Assembly (NCBI GenBank): GCA_963923955.1
Contig: OZ000552.1
Span: 124,001 to 188,000, forward strand
DNA from: G963923955 sp963923955
GTDB lineage: Bacteria; Pseudomonadota; Gammaproteobacteria; Eutrophobiales; Eutrophobiaceae
Length of the DNA stretch: 64,000 nucleotides
Reading direction: 5' to 3'
The position numbers and the translations under genes are program-made. Within the stretch, counting starts at the first letter, position 1. Each line of letters begins with the position of its first letter. Positions 35,245 to 44,712 of the stretch are shown in pieces. The notes under the pieces are model-generated. The model was not told where the DNA came from. It ran no database searches and saw only the letters and a list, made by a program, of their open reading frames with translations.

Positions 35245-36303
35245 ATGGATATCCTGCCGTATCTAAAACTTGTTGTGGGAAAGGACGCCTCTGATCTCTT
35301 CTTTACCACCGGTGCGCCGGTGAAGATCAAGCTGGAGGGCAAGGTCACTTCCGTTGGCAGGGGTCTACTGAGCGCAGATATGTGCAAGGCGGCGGCTTAC
35401 GGCATTATGAGCGAGCAGCAAATCCAGCAGTTTGAAGAGACAATGGATGTTGATTTTGCCATTCCCATGCCGGATGGCTCGGCGCGCTTTCGGGTGAATG
35501 TATTCCGCCAGCGCGGCGATGTCGGCATGGTCTTGCGCCGCATCCCTTCTGAGATCCCGACCATCAGCCAGCTGGGTGTGCCGGATATCTTGCAGGAGCT
35601 CATTAACCATAAACGCGGCCTGATCCTGATGGTGGGGGCGACCGGCTCCGGCAAGTCCACTACCTTGGCGGCTATGATCAACCATCGTAATGAGACCATG
35701 GCCGGGCATATCCTGACCATCGAGGACCCGGTGGAATTCAGCCATCCTAATAAAAAGTCCATCCTCAATCAGCGTGAGGTTGGCGTCGATACCCTGTCTT
35801 ATCCCGCCGCGCTCAAGGCATCGCTGCGTGAGGCGCCGGATGTGATCCTGATCGGCGAGATCCGTGATCGACATACGATGGAGGCCGCCTTGGAACTGGC
35901 CAACACCGGCCACCTGGCCATCTCCACCATGCATGCGAATAACGCCAACCAGGCGATGGAGCGGGTCATCAACATGTTCCCGCAAGACTTGCACAAGCAG
36001 TTGTTTATGGACCTGTCCTTGAATATCCGTGCCGTCATTTCCCAGCGCCTGGTATTGACGGTGGACGGCAAGCGTTGTGCGGCGATTGAGATCCTGGTCA
36101 ATACGCCGCACATCGCTGAATTGATCTTAAAGGGCGATCTGGAACAGATCAAAGAGGCCATGGCGGAAAGCGGCCAGAAGGGCATGCAGACCTTTGATGC
36201 CGCCCTGTATGATCTTTTCAAGGAAGGCCGGATTGAGCTGGAAGAGGCGCTGAGCAATGCAGACTCCAGAACCAATCTGGAGGCCAAGATCAACTTTGGC
36301 TAG
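35245..36303 (+). CDS. Third PilT/PilU-family ATPase (PilU-like)
   Basis: A complete 352-residue motor ATPase: Walker A GATGSGKST (131-139), Asp box LTIEDPVEF, Walker B VILIGEIRD and His box TGHLAISTMHANN. The C-terminal PHIAELILKGDLEQIK replaces AIRNLIRE, placing it nearer PilU than PilT, though it is about 35 residues shorter than the neighbour. All catalytic residues are intact. It lies 55 bases after pilU in the same direction. It may be a recent pilU duplicate or a specialised motor for another pilus. Confidence 0.9.
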   Translation: MDILPYLKLVVGKDASDLFFTTGAPVKIKLEGKVTSVGRGLLSADMCKAAAYGIMSEQQIQQFEETMDVDFAIPMPDGSARFRVNVFRQRGDVGMVLRRIPSEIPTISQLGVPDILQELINHKRGLILMVGATGSGKSTTLAAMINHRNETMAGHILTIEDPVEFSHPNKKSILNQREVGVDTLSYPAALKASLREAPDVILIGEIRDRHTMEAALELANTGHLAISTMHANNANQAMERVINMFPQDLHKQLFMDLSLNIRAVISQRLVLTVDGKRCAAIEILVNTPHIAELILKGDLEQIKEAMAESGQKGMQTFDAALYDLFKEGRIELEEALSNADSRTNLEAKINFG

Positions 36304-36413
36304 ATGCGGGCGCCGTAGCCAGCCCGGATCTTCCCCGCCCCCGCCCTGCCGTATGCGGCGCGGCCGCCTTGCCCATAGCATTGTATCGGGCTGTTTCCCC
36401 TTGAACTCGCGCC

Positions 36414-38513
36414 GTGCATAGCAGGAGGCACACCGCGCTGCGGCTGCTGATCCCCATCGGGCTTTTCTCTTTTGCCGGGTTGCTTGCCGCTCCCCTGGCC
36501 GAGCCGCTACCTGCTGCAAGGCATACGACTGAGGAGATCATCGTCAACGCTGGCCGTATCGACAAGCCCGTGCAGCGTATCCCGCAGGCGCTCAGCGTGG
36601 TGAGCCGGGAAGACATCCAACCCGGCCGCCAGCAGCTTGGCTTGGATGAGTCCCTCGCCCGTGTACCCGGCCTGTTCTTTCAAAACCGCTACAACTTCGC
36701 TCAGGATTTACGCATTGCCATGCGCGGCTTCGGTGCGCGCGCCAATTTCGGCATTCGCGGCATCAAGGTCTTTGTCGATGGCATTCCCTCCACCCTGGCG
36801 GACGGGCAGAGCGGGGTGGATGACATTGACCTCGGCGCGGCTGCGCGCATTGAGGTCATGCGCGGGCCTTCTTCCTCGCTCTACGGCAGCGCCGCCGGCG
36901 GGGTGATCAGCATTCATACAGAGACCGGCCCGAAGAGGCCCTTTATAGAAGCCGGCTTGAACTTCGGCGATTTTGACCAGCAGAAATACCAGTTGAAGGC
37001 CGGCGGACAGTATGAACGGCTTAACTACCTGCTGAATGTTTCCCACCTGGCGCTGGACGGCCATCGGCAGCATGCGCGCCTTGCGCATACGCTGTTCAAT
37101 AGCAAATGGCGCTATCAGCTTGATCCCAAGGCGGAGCTAACGCTGATCGTGAATGCGGTGGATTCCCCCATCGCCGAAGACCCCGGCGCGCTGAACGAGG
37201 CGGCGGTGGCAAATGATCGCAGGCAGGCACAGGTACGCAACGTGCGCTCCAATGCCGGCGAGGAATTGGCGCAGCAAAAACTGGGCCTTGTGTATAAAAA
37301 ATCCTTCGGCGATAAGCGGCAATTACTGTTGCGCAACTATTACACCTGGCGCGACTTTGATGCCTTCCTGCCGCTCGGCACACACATCCCCTTCGCGCCC
37401 GATGACGGCGCGGTGGCCCTGTCCCGCTTCTTCTTCGGCGGCGGCGGCCAATACAGCCATGTCGGCACCTTCTTCAGCCGGGCCAACCGCTTCGTGATCG
37501 GCTTCGACATAGACCGACAGCAAGACGAGCGACAACGCTTTGTGAACAAGGCCGGCGTGCGGGGCGGCTTGAGCTTTGATCAAGTGGAGCAGGCGGCGGC
37601 TTACGGTGTCTATGTCCGCAATGAGCTTGCCTTTACCGACCGGCTGGAAATCAGCGTCGGCGGCCGCTACGACAGGCTGGCCTTGTCCCTTAGGGATCGC
37701 TTCCTTCCTAACGGCGATCAATCAAGCAAGGTGGATTTTGATGAGTTCAGCCCCATGCTAGGCATCTCATGGCGCGCCTTTGAGACCGTGCACCTCTATG
37801 CGAATTATTCCCTCGCCTTTGAAACGCCGACCTTTAGCGAGTTGGCCAACCCGGCGCGCAACTTCAACCTCAACCTGGGCGGCTTTAACAATGTAAAGGC
37901 ACAGACAGCAGAGAGTTTTGAAGTCGGAATAAAGGGCAAGCTGGCGCGGCGCATCTATCTTGACATCGCCGCGTTTGCCATGCAGGTGGAGGATGAAATA
38001 ACCGGCATCGGCAACATCGGCAACCGCGCCTTTTTCGAAAATGCCGATACTCGCCGCCGCGGCCTGGAAGCGATGCTGGTCATGGACATGTTTAAGGGCT
38101 TGAAACTGAGCAGCGCCTACACCTGGTCTGACTTTGAATTTGAACGCCTTGAGGCCCGCCCCGCTCTTGCAGGCAAGACCCTGCCCGGCATCCCGGCACA
38201 TCAATTTTATCTTGAACTGGCCTGGCGCCATGATTCAGGCGCCTACCTGATTTGGGATCTTCTCCTTGTCGATGCGCTATTTGTGAACAATGCCAATTCC
38301 GTCCGCAACCCGGCCTATAAGGTAGCGAACCTGCGCCTGGGACATGAACTTGGCGCCGGCAAACTGCGCCTTGCGCCCTATCTCGGCATCAACAACCTCT
38401 TCAACGAAAAATACAACGCCAACACCCGCCTCAACGCCTTCGGCGGCCGCTTCTTCGAGCCGGCCCCCCGGCGGCATTTCTATGGCGGGATACGGCTGCG
38501 CTACCGGTTTTGA
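36414..38513 (+). CDS. TonB-dependent outer-membrane receptor (siderophore-receptor type)
   Basis: A 699-residue outer-membrane receptor. A short signal sequence (LLIPIGLFSFAGLLAA) precedes a TonB box TEEIIVNAGR. The plug includes VKVFVDGIP-like loop residues, seen as GIKVFVDGIPSTLADGQS, and RIEVMRGPSSSLYGSAAGG. The barrel runs to a terminal aromatic, RLRYRF. Its plug resembles siderophore receptors rather than the first receptor in this window. The start is a GTG without a clear ribosome site, so a later start within the signal region is possible. It is convergent with the large helicase, 16 bases apart. Confidence 0.9.
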   Translation: MHSRRHTALRLLIPIGLFSFAGLLAAPLAEPLPAARHTTEEIIVNAGRIDKPVQRIPQALSVVSREDIQPGRQQLGLDESLARVPGLFFQNRYNFAQDLRIAMRGFGARANFGIRGIKVFVDGIPSTLADGQSGVDDIDLGAAARIEVMRGPSSSLYGSAAGGVISIHTETGPKRPFIEAGLNFGDFDQQKYQLKAGGQYERLNYLLNVSHLALDGHRQHARLAHTLFNSKWRYQLDPKAELTLIVNAVDSPIAEDPGALNEAAVANDRRQAQVRNVRSNAGEELAQQKLGLVYKKSFGDKRQLLLRNYYTWRDFDAFLPLGTHIPFAPDDGAVALSRFFFGGGGQYSHVGTFFSRANRFVIGFDIDRQQDERQRFVNKAGVRGGLSFDQVEQAAAYGVYVRNELAFTDRLEISVGGRYDRLALSLRDRFLPNGDQSSKVDFDEFSPMLGISWRAFETVHLYANYSLAFETPTFSELANPARNFNLNLGGFNNVKAQTAESFEVGIKGKLARRIYLDIAAFAMQVEDEITGIGNIGNRAFFENADTRRRGLEAMLVMDMFKGLKLSSAYTWSDFEFERLEARPALAGKTLPGIPAHQFYLELAWRHDSGAYLIWDLLLVDALFVNNANSVRNPAYKVANLRLGHELGAGKLRLAPYLGINNLFNEKYNANTRLNAFGGRFFEPAPRRHFYGGIRLRYRF

Positions 38514-38529
38514 GCAAGGGGTGCAAGGA

Positions 38530-41500
38530 TCACTGCCCCTTGCCATACACGAGCAAGGGCAGGACGACTTCCCAACTGTCGCACTTGATGGAAAGCTGAT
38601 ACTGCGGCTCGCTATCCTCCCGCCGCCGGTGCACAACGGCAAAAACGCAAGCCCGTTGTAGCCCCATGCCCACCGGCGGGCTGAATTTCTTGGCCAGCCG
38701 CCCGACCATGGTGCCGGCGCTATCGGCGATCTCCCAGCCTCCGTTTCTCTCCCGCATCTGCAAGGCATCGCCGGGTTTCAGCCGGGCGATGGCAGCATGA
38801 ATGCCGTGCTTGGGCGCATACCGACCGGCAAAGCCGATGTCAATATCCTCTAAGCTCAGGTACCGGTAGTGTTGATTCAGGCTCTCCCGCCGGCCCGGCC
38901 ATGCACTGTTGCCGTGCTGCCGGATGAAGTGGGCGGCAGGGAGGTCTGCGGCTTCCGTGAATTGCTGTCCCCGGTCGCAACAAATGAGCGACAATGACTT
39001 TGCCGCCCGCGTCATGGCGACATAATAAAGCCGCCGCTCGGCGTCCTTATCTTCGTCTGTACTGGCCTTCCCCCAGCCGCCGTCCAGCACCATGACAAAA
39101 TCAAACTCCAGGCCTTTGGCGCTATGCGCCGTGCAGAGCAGCAGCCCCGTTTGCCGGCGGCGCATTTCCCGGCCCCACTCCACCAGCCAGTCGCTAAACT
39201 GCGCAGCCGAGAGCGCCGCCGCGCCGATCTCCAGGCCCAGATCATCCAGCGCCTCATGCAACAGCGCCCACCAAGGGGTGGCGGCTTGTTCTTGAATCCG
39301 TTCTTTGATTTTCGGCACGGTGATCTGCGTCGGTGCCGCCTGTTCCAGCCAACTCATTAGCTGCCGGGTTTCGCGCAGCCTCCACAGCGGCGGTTGCTGC
39401 TCCTTGGCCATCTGCACCGGGATCTGCTGCAACTCGCAATAGCTGCGCAGCGGCTCCAGATATTCCCATTCCCGGGCGATGACGGCGGCCTTTTTCCAAT
39501 CCCAATCCGGCGTAAGCTCGGCCAGTCGCTGTAATTCATTCATCGCCACCAACGCCTGGCTGATGCGATCCGATTCACAGGTAAGGATCTTCACCCGTCC
39601 CTTTGTGGTTGGATCACAAGCCTCCAGCTCCCCGCCCGCCGGCTGTTTTGTGCGCGCCTTATCAATTTCAACGGGATGCTCGGCCTTCATGCGCCCCGCC
39701 GCTGGCGCGATGATGTGGTTGGCTGTGGCAATGATGTTTTTGGTGGCGCGATAATTTTGCAACAGGTAGCGTGGTTTGGCGCGGTAGTCCTGCTCAAAGC
39801 GGCGAATGAATTCCACCGATGCGCCCTTGAAGGCGTAAATGTTCTGATCATCATCGCCCACGGCAAACAGGCTGAGTTGCTTGTCCGGATCATCGCGCGT
39901 CCTGCCGGCCAGCGCCGAGATCAGCGCATACTCCTCCGCGCCCAGGTCCTGGTATTCATCCACCAGGATCCAGCGAAAGCCGGACAGCAGTCTCTCCCGT
40001 TGCACATCGGCCTCATCGTCCGGCAGGTTCTTGCCTTCCAGCAAGGCCGTGGCCTCTCGTAGCAGCGCCTTGAACTCCTGCTTGCTCGCATCTCTGCTGC
40101 GCTCAGCAAAACTCGCCCCCAGCATGCGCATGGCCAGGGCATGACAGGTCAGCACCGTCACCCGCCTAGCCTCCTCATTGCCGAGCAGGCCGCCTAAGCG
40201 CCGCCGTATTTCAATGGCGGCGTGGCGGTTGTAGCTGATCGCCACGATGCCGCCGGGGTTTTCCCGCCGCACCCGCACCAGGTAGGCGATGCGATGCACC
40301 AGCACCCGCGTCTTGCCAGTGCCCGGCCCGGCCAGCACCAGCACGTTGGTCTGTTCCCGCTCATCGGCAACGATCTCCTGCTGCACACGGTTGTTGAGCG
40401 CATGCACGATGCGTTGCAGGGACTCTGGCGTAGTCTGCAAGTCCAGCTCCTTGCGCTGCTCCGGCAGCCACTGCCGGATAAACTTCTCCCCCGGCAGGCG
40501 GAAATAGGCCATGGCAAGCTGCCAGGCTTCCCGCATGTCGGCCAGCGCCCGTTGCGCATAGGCGTTCATCACATGGATTTGCTGCGCCTGTTGCCGGTAG
40601 TGCTGCTGCAACGGGGCGTAGTCTTCCCTGACGAAACCACGCTTTGTCTGCGCCAGGTCTATGGTCATGGCCGGGCGGAAGATCGCCATCCCCTTGTTCA
40701 GCCGCAGCACCTCCTGATCGTGCAACCACAGCAGGGCGTAATCGATAAACTTCGCTGTATCCGTATCCGCGGTCTGCGTGGCCGTGTTCTGGTCAATGGC
40801 GTGCTGCAGCTGCCCCAGCGTTGTCTTGGCCAGCAGGTCCCGGCCTTTGGCTCCGGGCTGCACAGCAGCGAGGAATTGCCCCAGCAACACGGCGGCACCA
40901 GTGCGCCGGTGCTGCGCAATCTCTTCCAGCTGCGGCCACTCCCGCTGCAAGGTAAGCTGTACATTTTCCACATCGCGCTTTTTGATCTTGAGACTGCCCA
41001 GCCCCAGCCCGCGCTCGCGGCCATCCGTGGCCAGGCTTGTGAGTATGCGCCAGATATTCCCCGGCAGGGCGTGTTCCTGGCCCTCATCCTTCAGGCGCTG
41101 GCTTACCCGGCGCAGGTGCAGCGAGGAGGTATCGCCCGCGCCCAAATCGGGCGCCTCCTCGCGCAGCAGCTTCAGCAGGGCGCACTCCAGCCCGGTGGCC
41201 TGCGCCAGCCGCTTCTCGGAAGAATGCGCAACGCCCTGATGCACAAAGGCGGTCAAGGTCGTATCGTTATTGGCGATGCCGATGCGCTCCAGATCATACA
41301 GGGCGCGCCGTACGCCTTCGGCCGAGAGCCCGGTTATCCCCATCAGTTCATCGGTGGACACGCCCTCATCGGCATCGGTATCGATCAAGTGCGCCACCAT
41401 CTCAAGCAGTTGCTGCCGGTATGTTGCGAACAGCTTGTGCCGCGCCAATTTCTTCTCGGCCTCCGCCCTCGTCCTGATCCGCAGGGAAGACGGAAACACC

Positions 41501-43686
41501 TGCACCCGGTTTTCCTCACGCCGCAGCAAACCCGCCTCCTCCAGCCACAGCAGGGCCGTGCGCACCCGGTCATCATCGCTTAGTGAGTCGCGCTGCAACC
41601 AGCCCTCGCTTTCTTCAGCCAGGATCTCGCCGGAGGTCGCCACCAGCTCGGTGCCTTGCTCAGCCTTCCGCAACTTCCTTTGCAGCCGCCGCAAGGCGCG
41701 CAGAATCGCAGAAATCTGCCGTTGCGAGAGCCGCGCATAGGCCGACATGCCGAATTGCTTCTCGACATCGTCCTGGCCGTAGAGCAACACGCAGCGCGCC
41801 GCCTCCCCATCGCGCCCGGCCCGCCCGGCCTCTTGCAAGTAGTTCTCCAGGGAGCCGGGAATGTCGGCATGGATCACCAGCCGCACATCCGGCTTGTCGA
41901 TGCCCATGCCGAAGGCGTTGGTGGCGGTAATGACCGGCACACGCCCGCCGATGAAGTCCTCCTGAACGCGCTTTTTCTCTTCCGGCTGCAAGCCGGCATG
42001 GTACCTTTCCGCGCTGCGCCCCTGCTCGACCAGAAACCGCGCCAGGTCCTCGGCCTGTTGGCGGCGGGCGCAATAGATGATGACCCCGCCCGACTGCTTT
42101 GCTGACAACGAAGTGGCGAGCAGCTGCTGGATCAGGCCGGGCTTCTCCGCCTGGCTTGCCGGGATCACCTCAAAGGCCAGATTGCTGCGGCTGGCCCCGC
42201 CGTTGAACTCGCGAAAGCTGATCCCCAGCGCATCCTGAAAATGCTGCTCAATGTCGCTAATGACATCGGGTTTTGCCGTGGCCGTTAGACACAGCACCGG
42301 GGCGATGTCGCCATCGCCCGACCACTCCTTGATAAAACGCCCGACATAGCGGTAATCAGGCCGAAAGTCATGCCCCCACTTGGACAGACAATGCGCCTCA
42401 TCCAACACCCAGGCGCCGATCTCCCTTTGCGCCAGCACCCGCTTTAATCTCGGGCTGCGCAGCTGCTCCGGGGATATGATCAAAATGGCGACATCGCCCA
42501 GCCGCACCTTGTCCAGCACATCACTGCGCTCGGGCATGGACAACAGGCTGTTCAGCGTGGCGCATGAGACGATGCCGCGCGCCCGCAAGCCGGCCACCTG
42601 ATCGGCCATCAGCGCCACCAGCGGCGAGATCACCAGGGTCAGCGCACCGGTCTTGTCGTACCGGGATAAGGCCGGCAGCTGATAACACAGCGACTTGCCG
42701 CTGCCGGTGGGCAATATGCCCAGCACATGCGCCCCCTGCATGGCCGCGCTAACGATGCTGCGCTGTAGCGATTGTCCTTGTTCATCGGCCGGCGCGGCCC
42801 TGAACTCTGCGAGGCCGAACCAGCGTGTGAGCTCCTTGTCCGCATCGTGGTGCTGCCGGCACCAACGGCAATCGTCCTCCGCACAGGGCCTGTTCCGTAG
42901 TTTCTTGAGCCAGTGCCCGGCTTCGGGAAACTGATGTCGGATCCAGGGCGGCATGACCGAATTACCGCCGGCAACGGACAGCCAGGCCATGACATAGGCC
43001 AGCGGCCAGGCCAGTTGCGCAAGCTGATCCAGGGCCTCCCGACTGGCCGTGGCGCAACAGTGCGCGAGCAGGTAGCGTTTGACGGTTTGCATGCCGAGTT
43101 CATCCTTAGGCCGCGGTGCCTGGCGCAGCGTGGTAAAAAAGGCGTTGAGCCCGGAGGCAGCCTGATCGGTCGTGGTCAGCCAATGCCAGGCCAAGAGCAA
43201 GTCCGGTGCACTCTCTGCCAGCGCGGCGAAGGCATTGCGCTGTTGTTCAAAGACTTCCAAGGTAAGGCGGGCGTCCAACTCCGGGTCGTTTAACTGTCCT
43301 CGGTGAAGGCGGCCATCGTGGTAATGCTTGACCAGGCGGTGATAGGGATTGCGCGGGAAGGCCAGGGGATTAAGCCACAGGGTATCCACCACCGGCAGGC
43401 CGAGAATCGACAAATCAGGCCGGGCCGCCGCCAGCCTTGGCAGGTCAAAGAAGATAATATTATGGCCCAGCAAAAAGGCGAGGTCGCCGGCAAAATCATC
43501 CAGTTGCTGCCAGCATTCCGCCAGGTTGTCTGCGTCCCGGACAAAGGCCTGTCCGTCATCGCCTCGAACCGCGGCCAGCCGGTGTATGCGCCCATCGCTA
43601 ACGCCGACTTCCAGGTCTATGGAAAGACACCTGGGCCGGAACGCCGCCTGCTTTTCCCCACCCTTGTCCGGCTTCGCTTTTGTCAT
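38530..43686 (-). CDS. Giant exonuclease-RecQ-UvrD helicase fusion
   Basis: One uninterrupted 1718-residue protein with three enzyme modules. Residues 15-150 look like a DEDD-type exonuclease, with SIDLE (D24, E26), LLGHNIIFFDLPRL (D81) and a later DPELDARLT. A small possible metal site follows, C268-x4-C273-x2-C276 with nearby His. Residues 300-650 are a RecQ-type SF2 helicase: TGSGKS (327-332), DEAH (429-432), and GRAGRDG (621-627). Residues 1110-1570 are a UvrD/Rep-type SF1 helicase: AGPGTGKT (1119-1126), DEYQD (1243-1247), GDDDQNIY (1277-1284), AHSAKGLEFD (near 1520) and RRLYYVAMTRA (near 1551). About 450 residues between the helicases are helical with winged-helix character. The last 110 residues may be a small beta domain. 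Roles in repair or defence are inference. Confidence 0.88.
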   Translation of the reverse strand: MTKAKPDKGGEKQAAFRPRCLSIDLEVGVSDGRIHRLAAVRGDDGQAFVRDADNLAECWQQLDDFAGDLAFLLGHNIIFFDLPRLAAARPDLSILGLPVVDTLWLNPLAFPRNPYHRLVKHYHDGRLHRGQLNDPELDARLTLEVFEQQRNAFAALAESAPDLLLAWHWLTTTDQAASGLNAFFTTLRQAPRPKDELGMQTVKRYLLAHCCATASREALDQLAQLAWPLAYVMAWLSVAGGNSVMPPWIRHQFPEAGHWLKKLRNRPCAEDDCRWCRQHHDADKELTRWFGLAEFRAAPADEQGQSLQRSIVSAAMQGAHVLGILPTGSGKSLCYQLPALSRYDKTGALTLVISPLVALMADQVAGLRARGIVSCATLNSLLSMPERSDVLDKVRLGDVAILIISPEQLRSPRLKRVLAQREIGAWVLDEAHCLSKWGHDFRPDYRYVGRFIKEWSGDGDIAPVLCLTATAKPDVISDIEQHFQDALGISFREFNGGASRSNLAFEVIPASQAEKPGLIQQLLATSLSAKQSGGVIIYCARRQQAEDLARFLVEQGRSAERYHAGLQPEEKKRVQEDFIGGRVPVITATNAFGMGIDKPDVRLVIHADIPGSLENYLQEAGRAGRDGEAARCVLLYGQDDVEKQFGMSAYARLSQRQISAILRALRRLQRKLRKAEQGTELVATSGEILAEESEGWLQRDSLSDDDRVRTALLWLEEAGLLRREENRVQVFPSSLRIRTRAEAEKKLARHKLFATYRQQLLEMVAHLIDTDADEGVSTDELMGITGLSAEGVRRALYDLERIGIANNDTTLTAFVHQGVAHSSEKRLAQATGLECALLKLLREEAPDLGAGDTSSLHLRRVSQRLKDEGQEHALPGNIWRILTSLATDGRERGLGLGSLKIKKRDVENVQLTLQREWPQLEEIAQHRRTGAAVLLGQFLAAVQPGAKGRDLLAKTTLGQLQHAIDQNTATQTADTDTAKFIDYALLWLHDQEVLRLNKGMAIFRPAMTIDLAQTKRGFVREDYAPLQQHYRQQAQQIHVMNAYAQRALADMREAWQLAMAYFRLPGEKFIRQWLPEQRKELDLQTTPESLQRIVHALNNRVQQEIVADEREQTNVLVLAGPGTGKTRVLVHRIAYLVRVRRENPGGIVAISYNRHAAIEIRRRLGGLLGNEEARRVTVLTCHALAMRMLGASFAERSRDASKQEFKALLREATALLEGKNLPDDEADVQRERLLSGFRWILVDEYQDLGAEEYALISALAGRTRDDPDKQLSLFAVGDDDQNIYAFKGASVEFIRRFEQDYRAKPRYLLQNYRATKNIIATANHIIAPAAGRMKAEHPVEIDKARTKQPAGGELEACDPTTKGRVKILTCESDRISQALVAMNELQRLAELTPDWDWKKAAVIAREWEYLEPLRSYCELQQIPVQMAKEQQPPLWRLRETRQLMSWLEQAAPTQITVPKIKERIQEQAATPWWALLHEALDDLGLEIGAAALSAAQFSDWLVEWGREMRRRQTGLLLCTAHSAKGLEFDFVMVLDGGWGKASTDEDKDAERRLYYVAMTRAAKSLSLICCDRGQQFTEAADLPAAHFIRQHGNSAWPGRRESLNQHYRYLSLEDIDIGFAGRYAPKHGIHAAIARLKPGDALQMRERNGGWEIADSAGTMVGRLAKKFSPPVGMGLQRACVFAVVHRRREDSEPQYQLSIKCDSWEVVLPLLVYGKGQ

Positions 43687-43797
43687 GTTGCCTTCGTTGC
43701 GCCTGCTTTTTTGCGGCTAACAGTAAGCCTTGCCTTATGAAAGGGCAAATTGTCGGCTCGTGCCGGTGGCGAAGACGAGAAAAAGTTTCAGGCAGGG

Positions 43798-44712
43798 CTA
43801 CTGTCCGGCGGCGGGAAAGACGGCGGCGGCCTCAAACACCGGGCCCTCAACACAGACGCGTTGCATGGTCGGGCCGGTGTCGGTTTCCACGCGCACGGCG
43901 CAACCGGCGCAGCCGCCCACCGCGCAGGCCATGTATTCTTCCAATGACACCTGGCAGGGCAGGGCGTATTCCCGTGCCAGTTCTGCGACGGCTCGTAGCA
44001 TCGGCGTCGGGCCGCAGGCGAAGATTTCGATCGCCTTGTGTTTCTCTTGTGCATGACGCTCCAGCCAGTGGCGCGCCAACTCGCTGACATGGCCGGCATA
44101 ACAACCGGGATAGCCTTGTCGGCTGCTCAAGCGACAGGCGATGCCCCAGTCCTCCAGCAAGGGCATGGTGGCAATCACGCCGGCGGGGATGCCTTCGATC
44201 AGGCGCTTGGACGGCGGCGTGCTGAAGGGGAAGGGCACTTCCGAGCCCATGAACACCAGCGGCCGGATGGCCGGGTGGTTTTTTTTGATATGCTCGGCTA
44301 AGAAGATCAGCGGCGGGATGCCGACCCCGCCGCCGATCAGCAGCGGGCGGCTTTTGTAATTGCCCTGTCGGAAGGGTACGCCGATAGGGCCGAGCAGGCT
44401 CAGCGTGTCGCCCACCGTGCGCCGTGCCAACAGGCGTGTGCCGGCGCCGTGTGCTTTGTAGAGAATATCCAGCCAGCCTTCTTCCGCGCTGGCGCGCATG
44501 ATGGACATGGGGCGGCGCATGGGTAGCGCCGGATCACAACGCAGATGGACAAAGCTGCCGGCCCGCGCTGCGGCCGCGATCTCCGCTGCGTACAATCGCA
44601 GCAGGAATTGATCGCCTGCGAAGGATTGATGCGCGAGGATCTCCGCCTCTTCCAGGTTTATAGTGTTGCGTGTTTTAGAACACATCTGGCTTGTGCTATC
44701 GGTATGCGCCAT
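43798..44712 (-). CDS. PyrK-like dihydroorotate dehydrogenase electron-transfer subunit
   Basis: A ferredoxin-reductase-type flavoprotein. From ATG 44712 the 304 residues show an FAD domain (PMRRPMSIMRA), an NAD domain (LLIGGGVGIPPLIFLAEH and FACGPTPMLRAVAEL), and a C-terminal 2Fe-2S site with cysteines in YMACAVGGCAGCAV and a later Cys in RVCVEGP. This layout matches PyrK, partner of the NAD-linked PyrD type 1B. It overlaps pyrC' by 17 bases and is the last gene of the pyr cluster. No pyrD lies beside it, and most gammaproteobacteria use quinone-linked PyrD without PyrK, so its partner is uncertain. Confidence 0.85.
   Translation of the reverse strand: MAHTDSTSQMCSKTRNTINLEEAEILAHQSFAGDQFLLRLYAAEIAAAARAGSFVHLRCDPALPMRRPMSIMRASAEEGWLDILYKAHGAGTRLLARRTVGDTLSLLGPIGVPFRQGNYKSRPLLIGGGVGIPPLIFLAEHIKKNHPAIRPLVFMGSEVPFPFSTPPSKRLIEGIPAGVIATMPLLEDWGIACRLSSRQGYPGCYAGHVSELARHWLERHAQEKHKAIEIFACGPTPMLRAVAELAREYALPCQVSLEEYMACAVGGCAGCAVRVETDTGPTMQRVCVEGPVFEAAAVFPAAGQ

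Noticed and set aside
40222..41583. A long open frame of 453 codons on the rightward strand inside the helicase gene
   Set aside because: It lies opposite a protein with intact helicase motifs, has no ribosome site or family resemblance, and long antisense frames are expected in GC-rich coding DNA.
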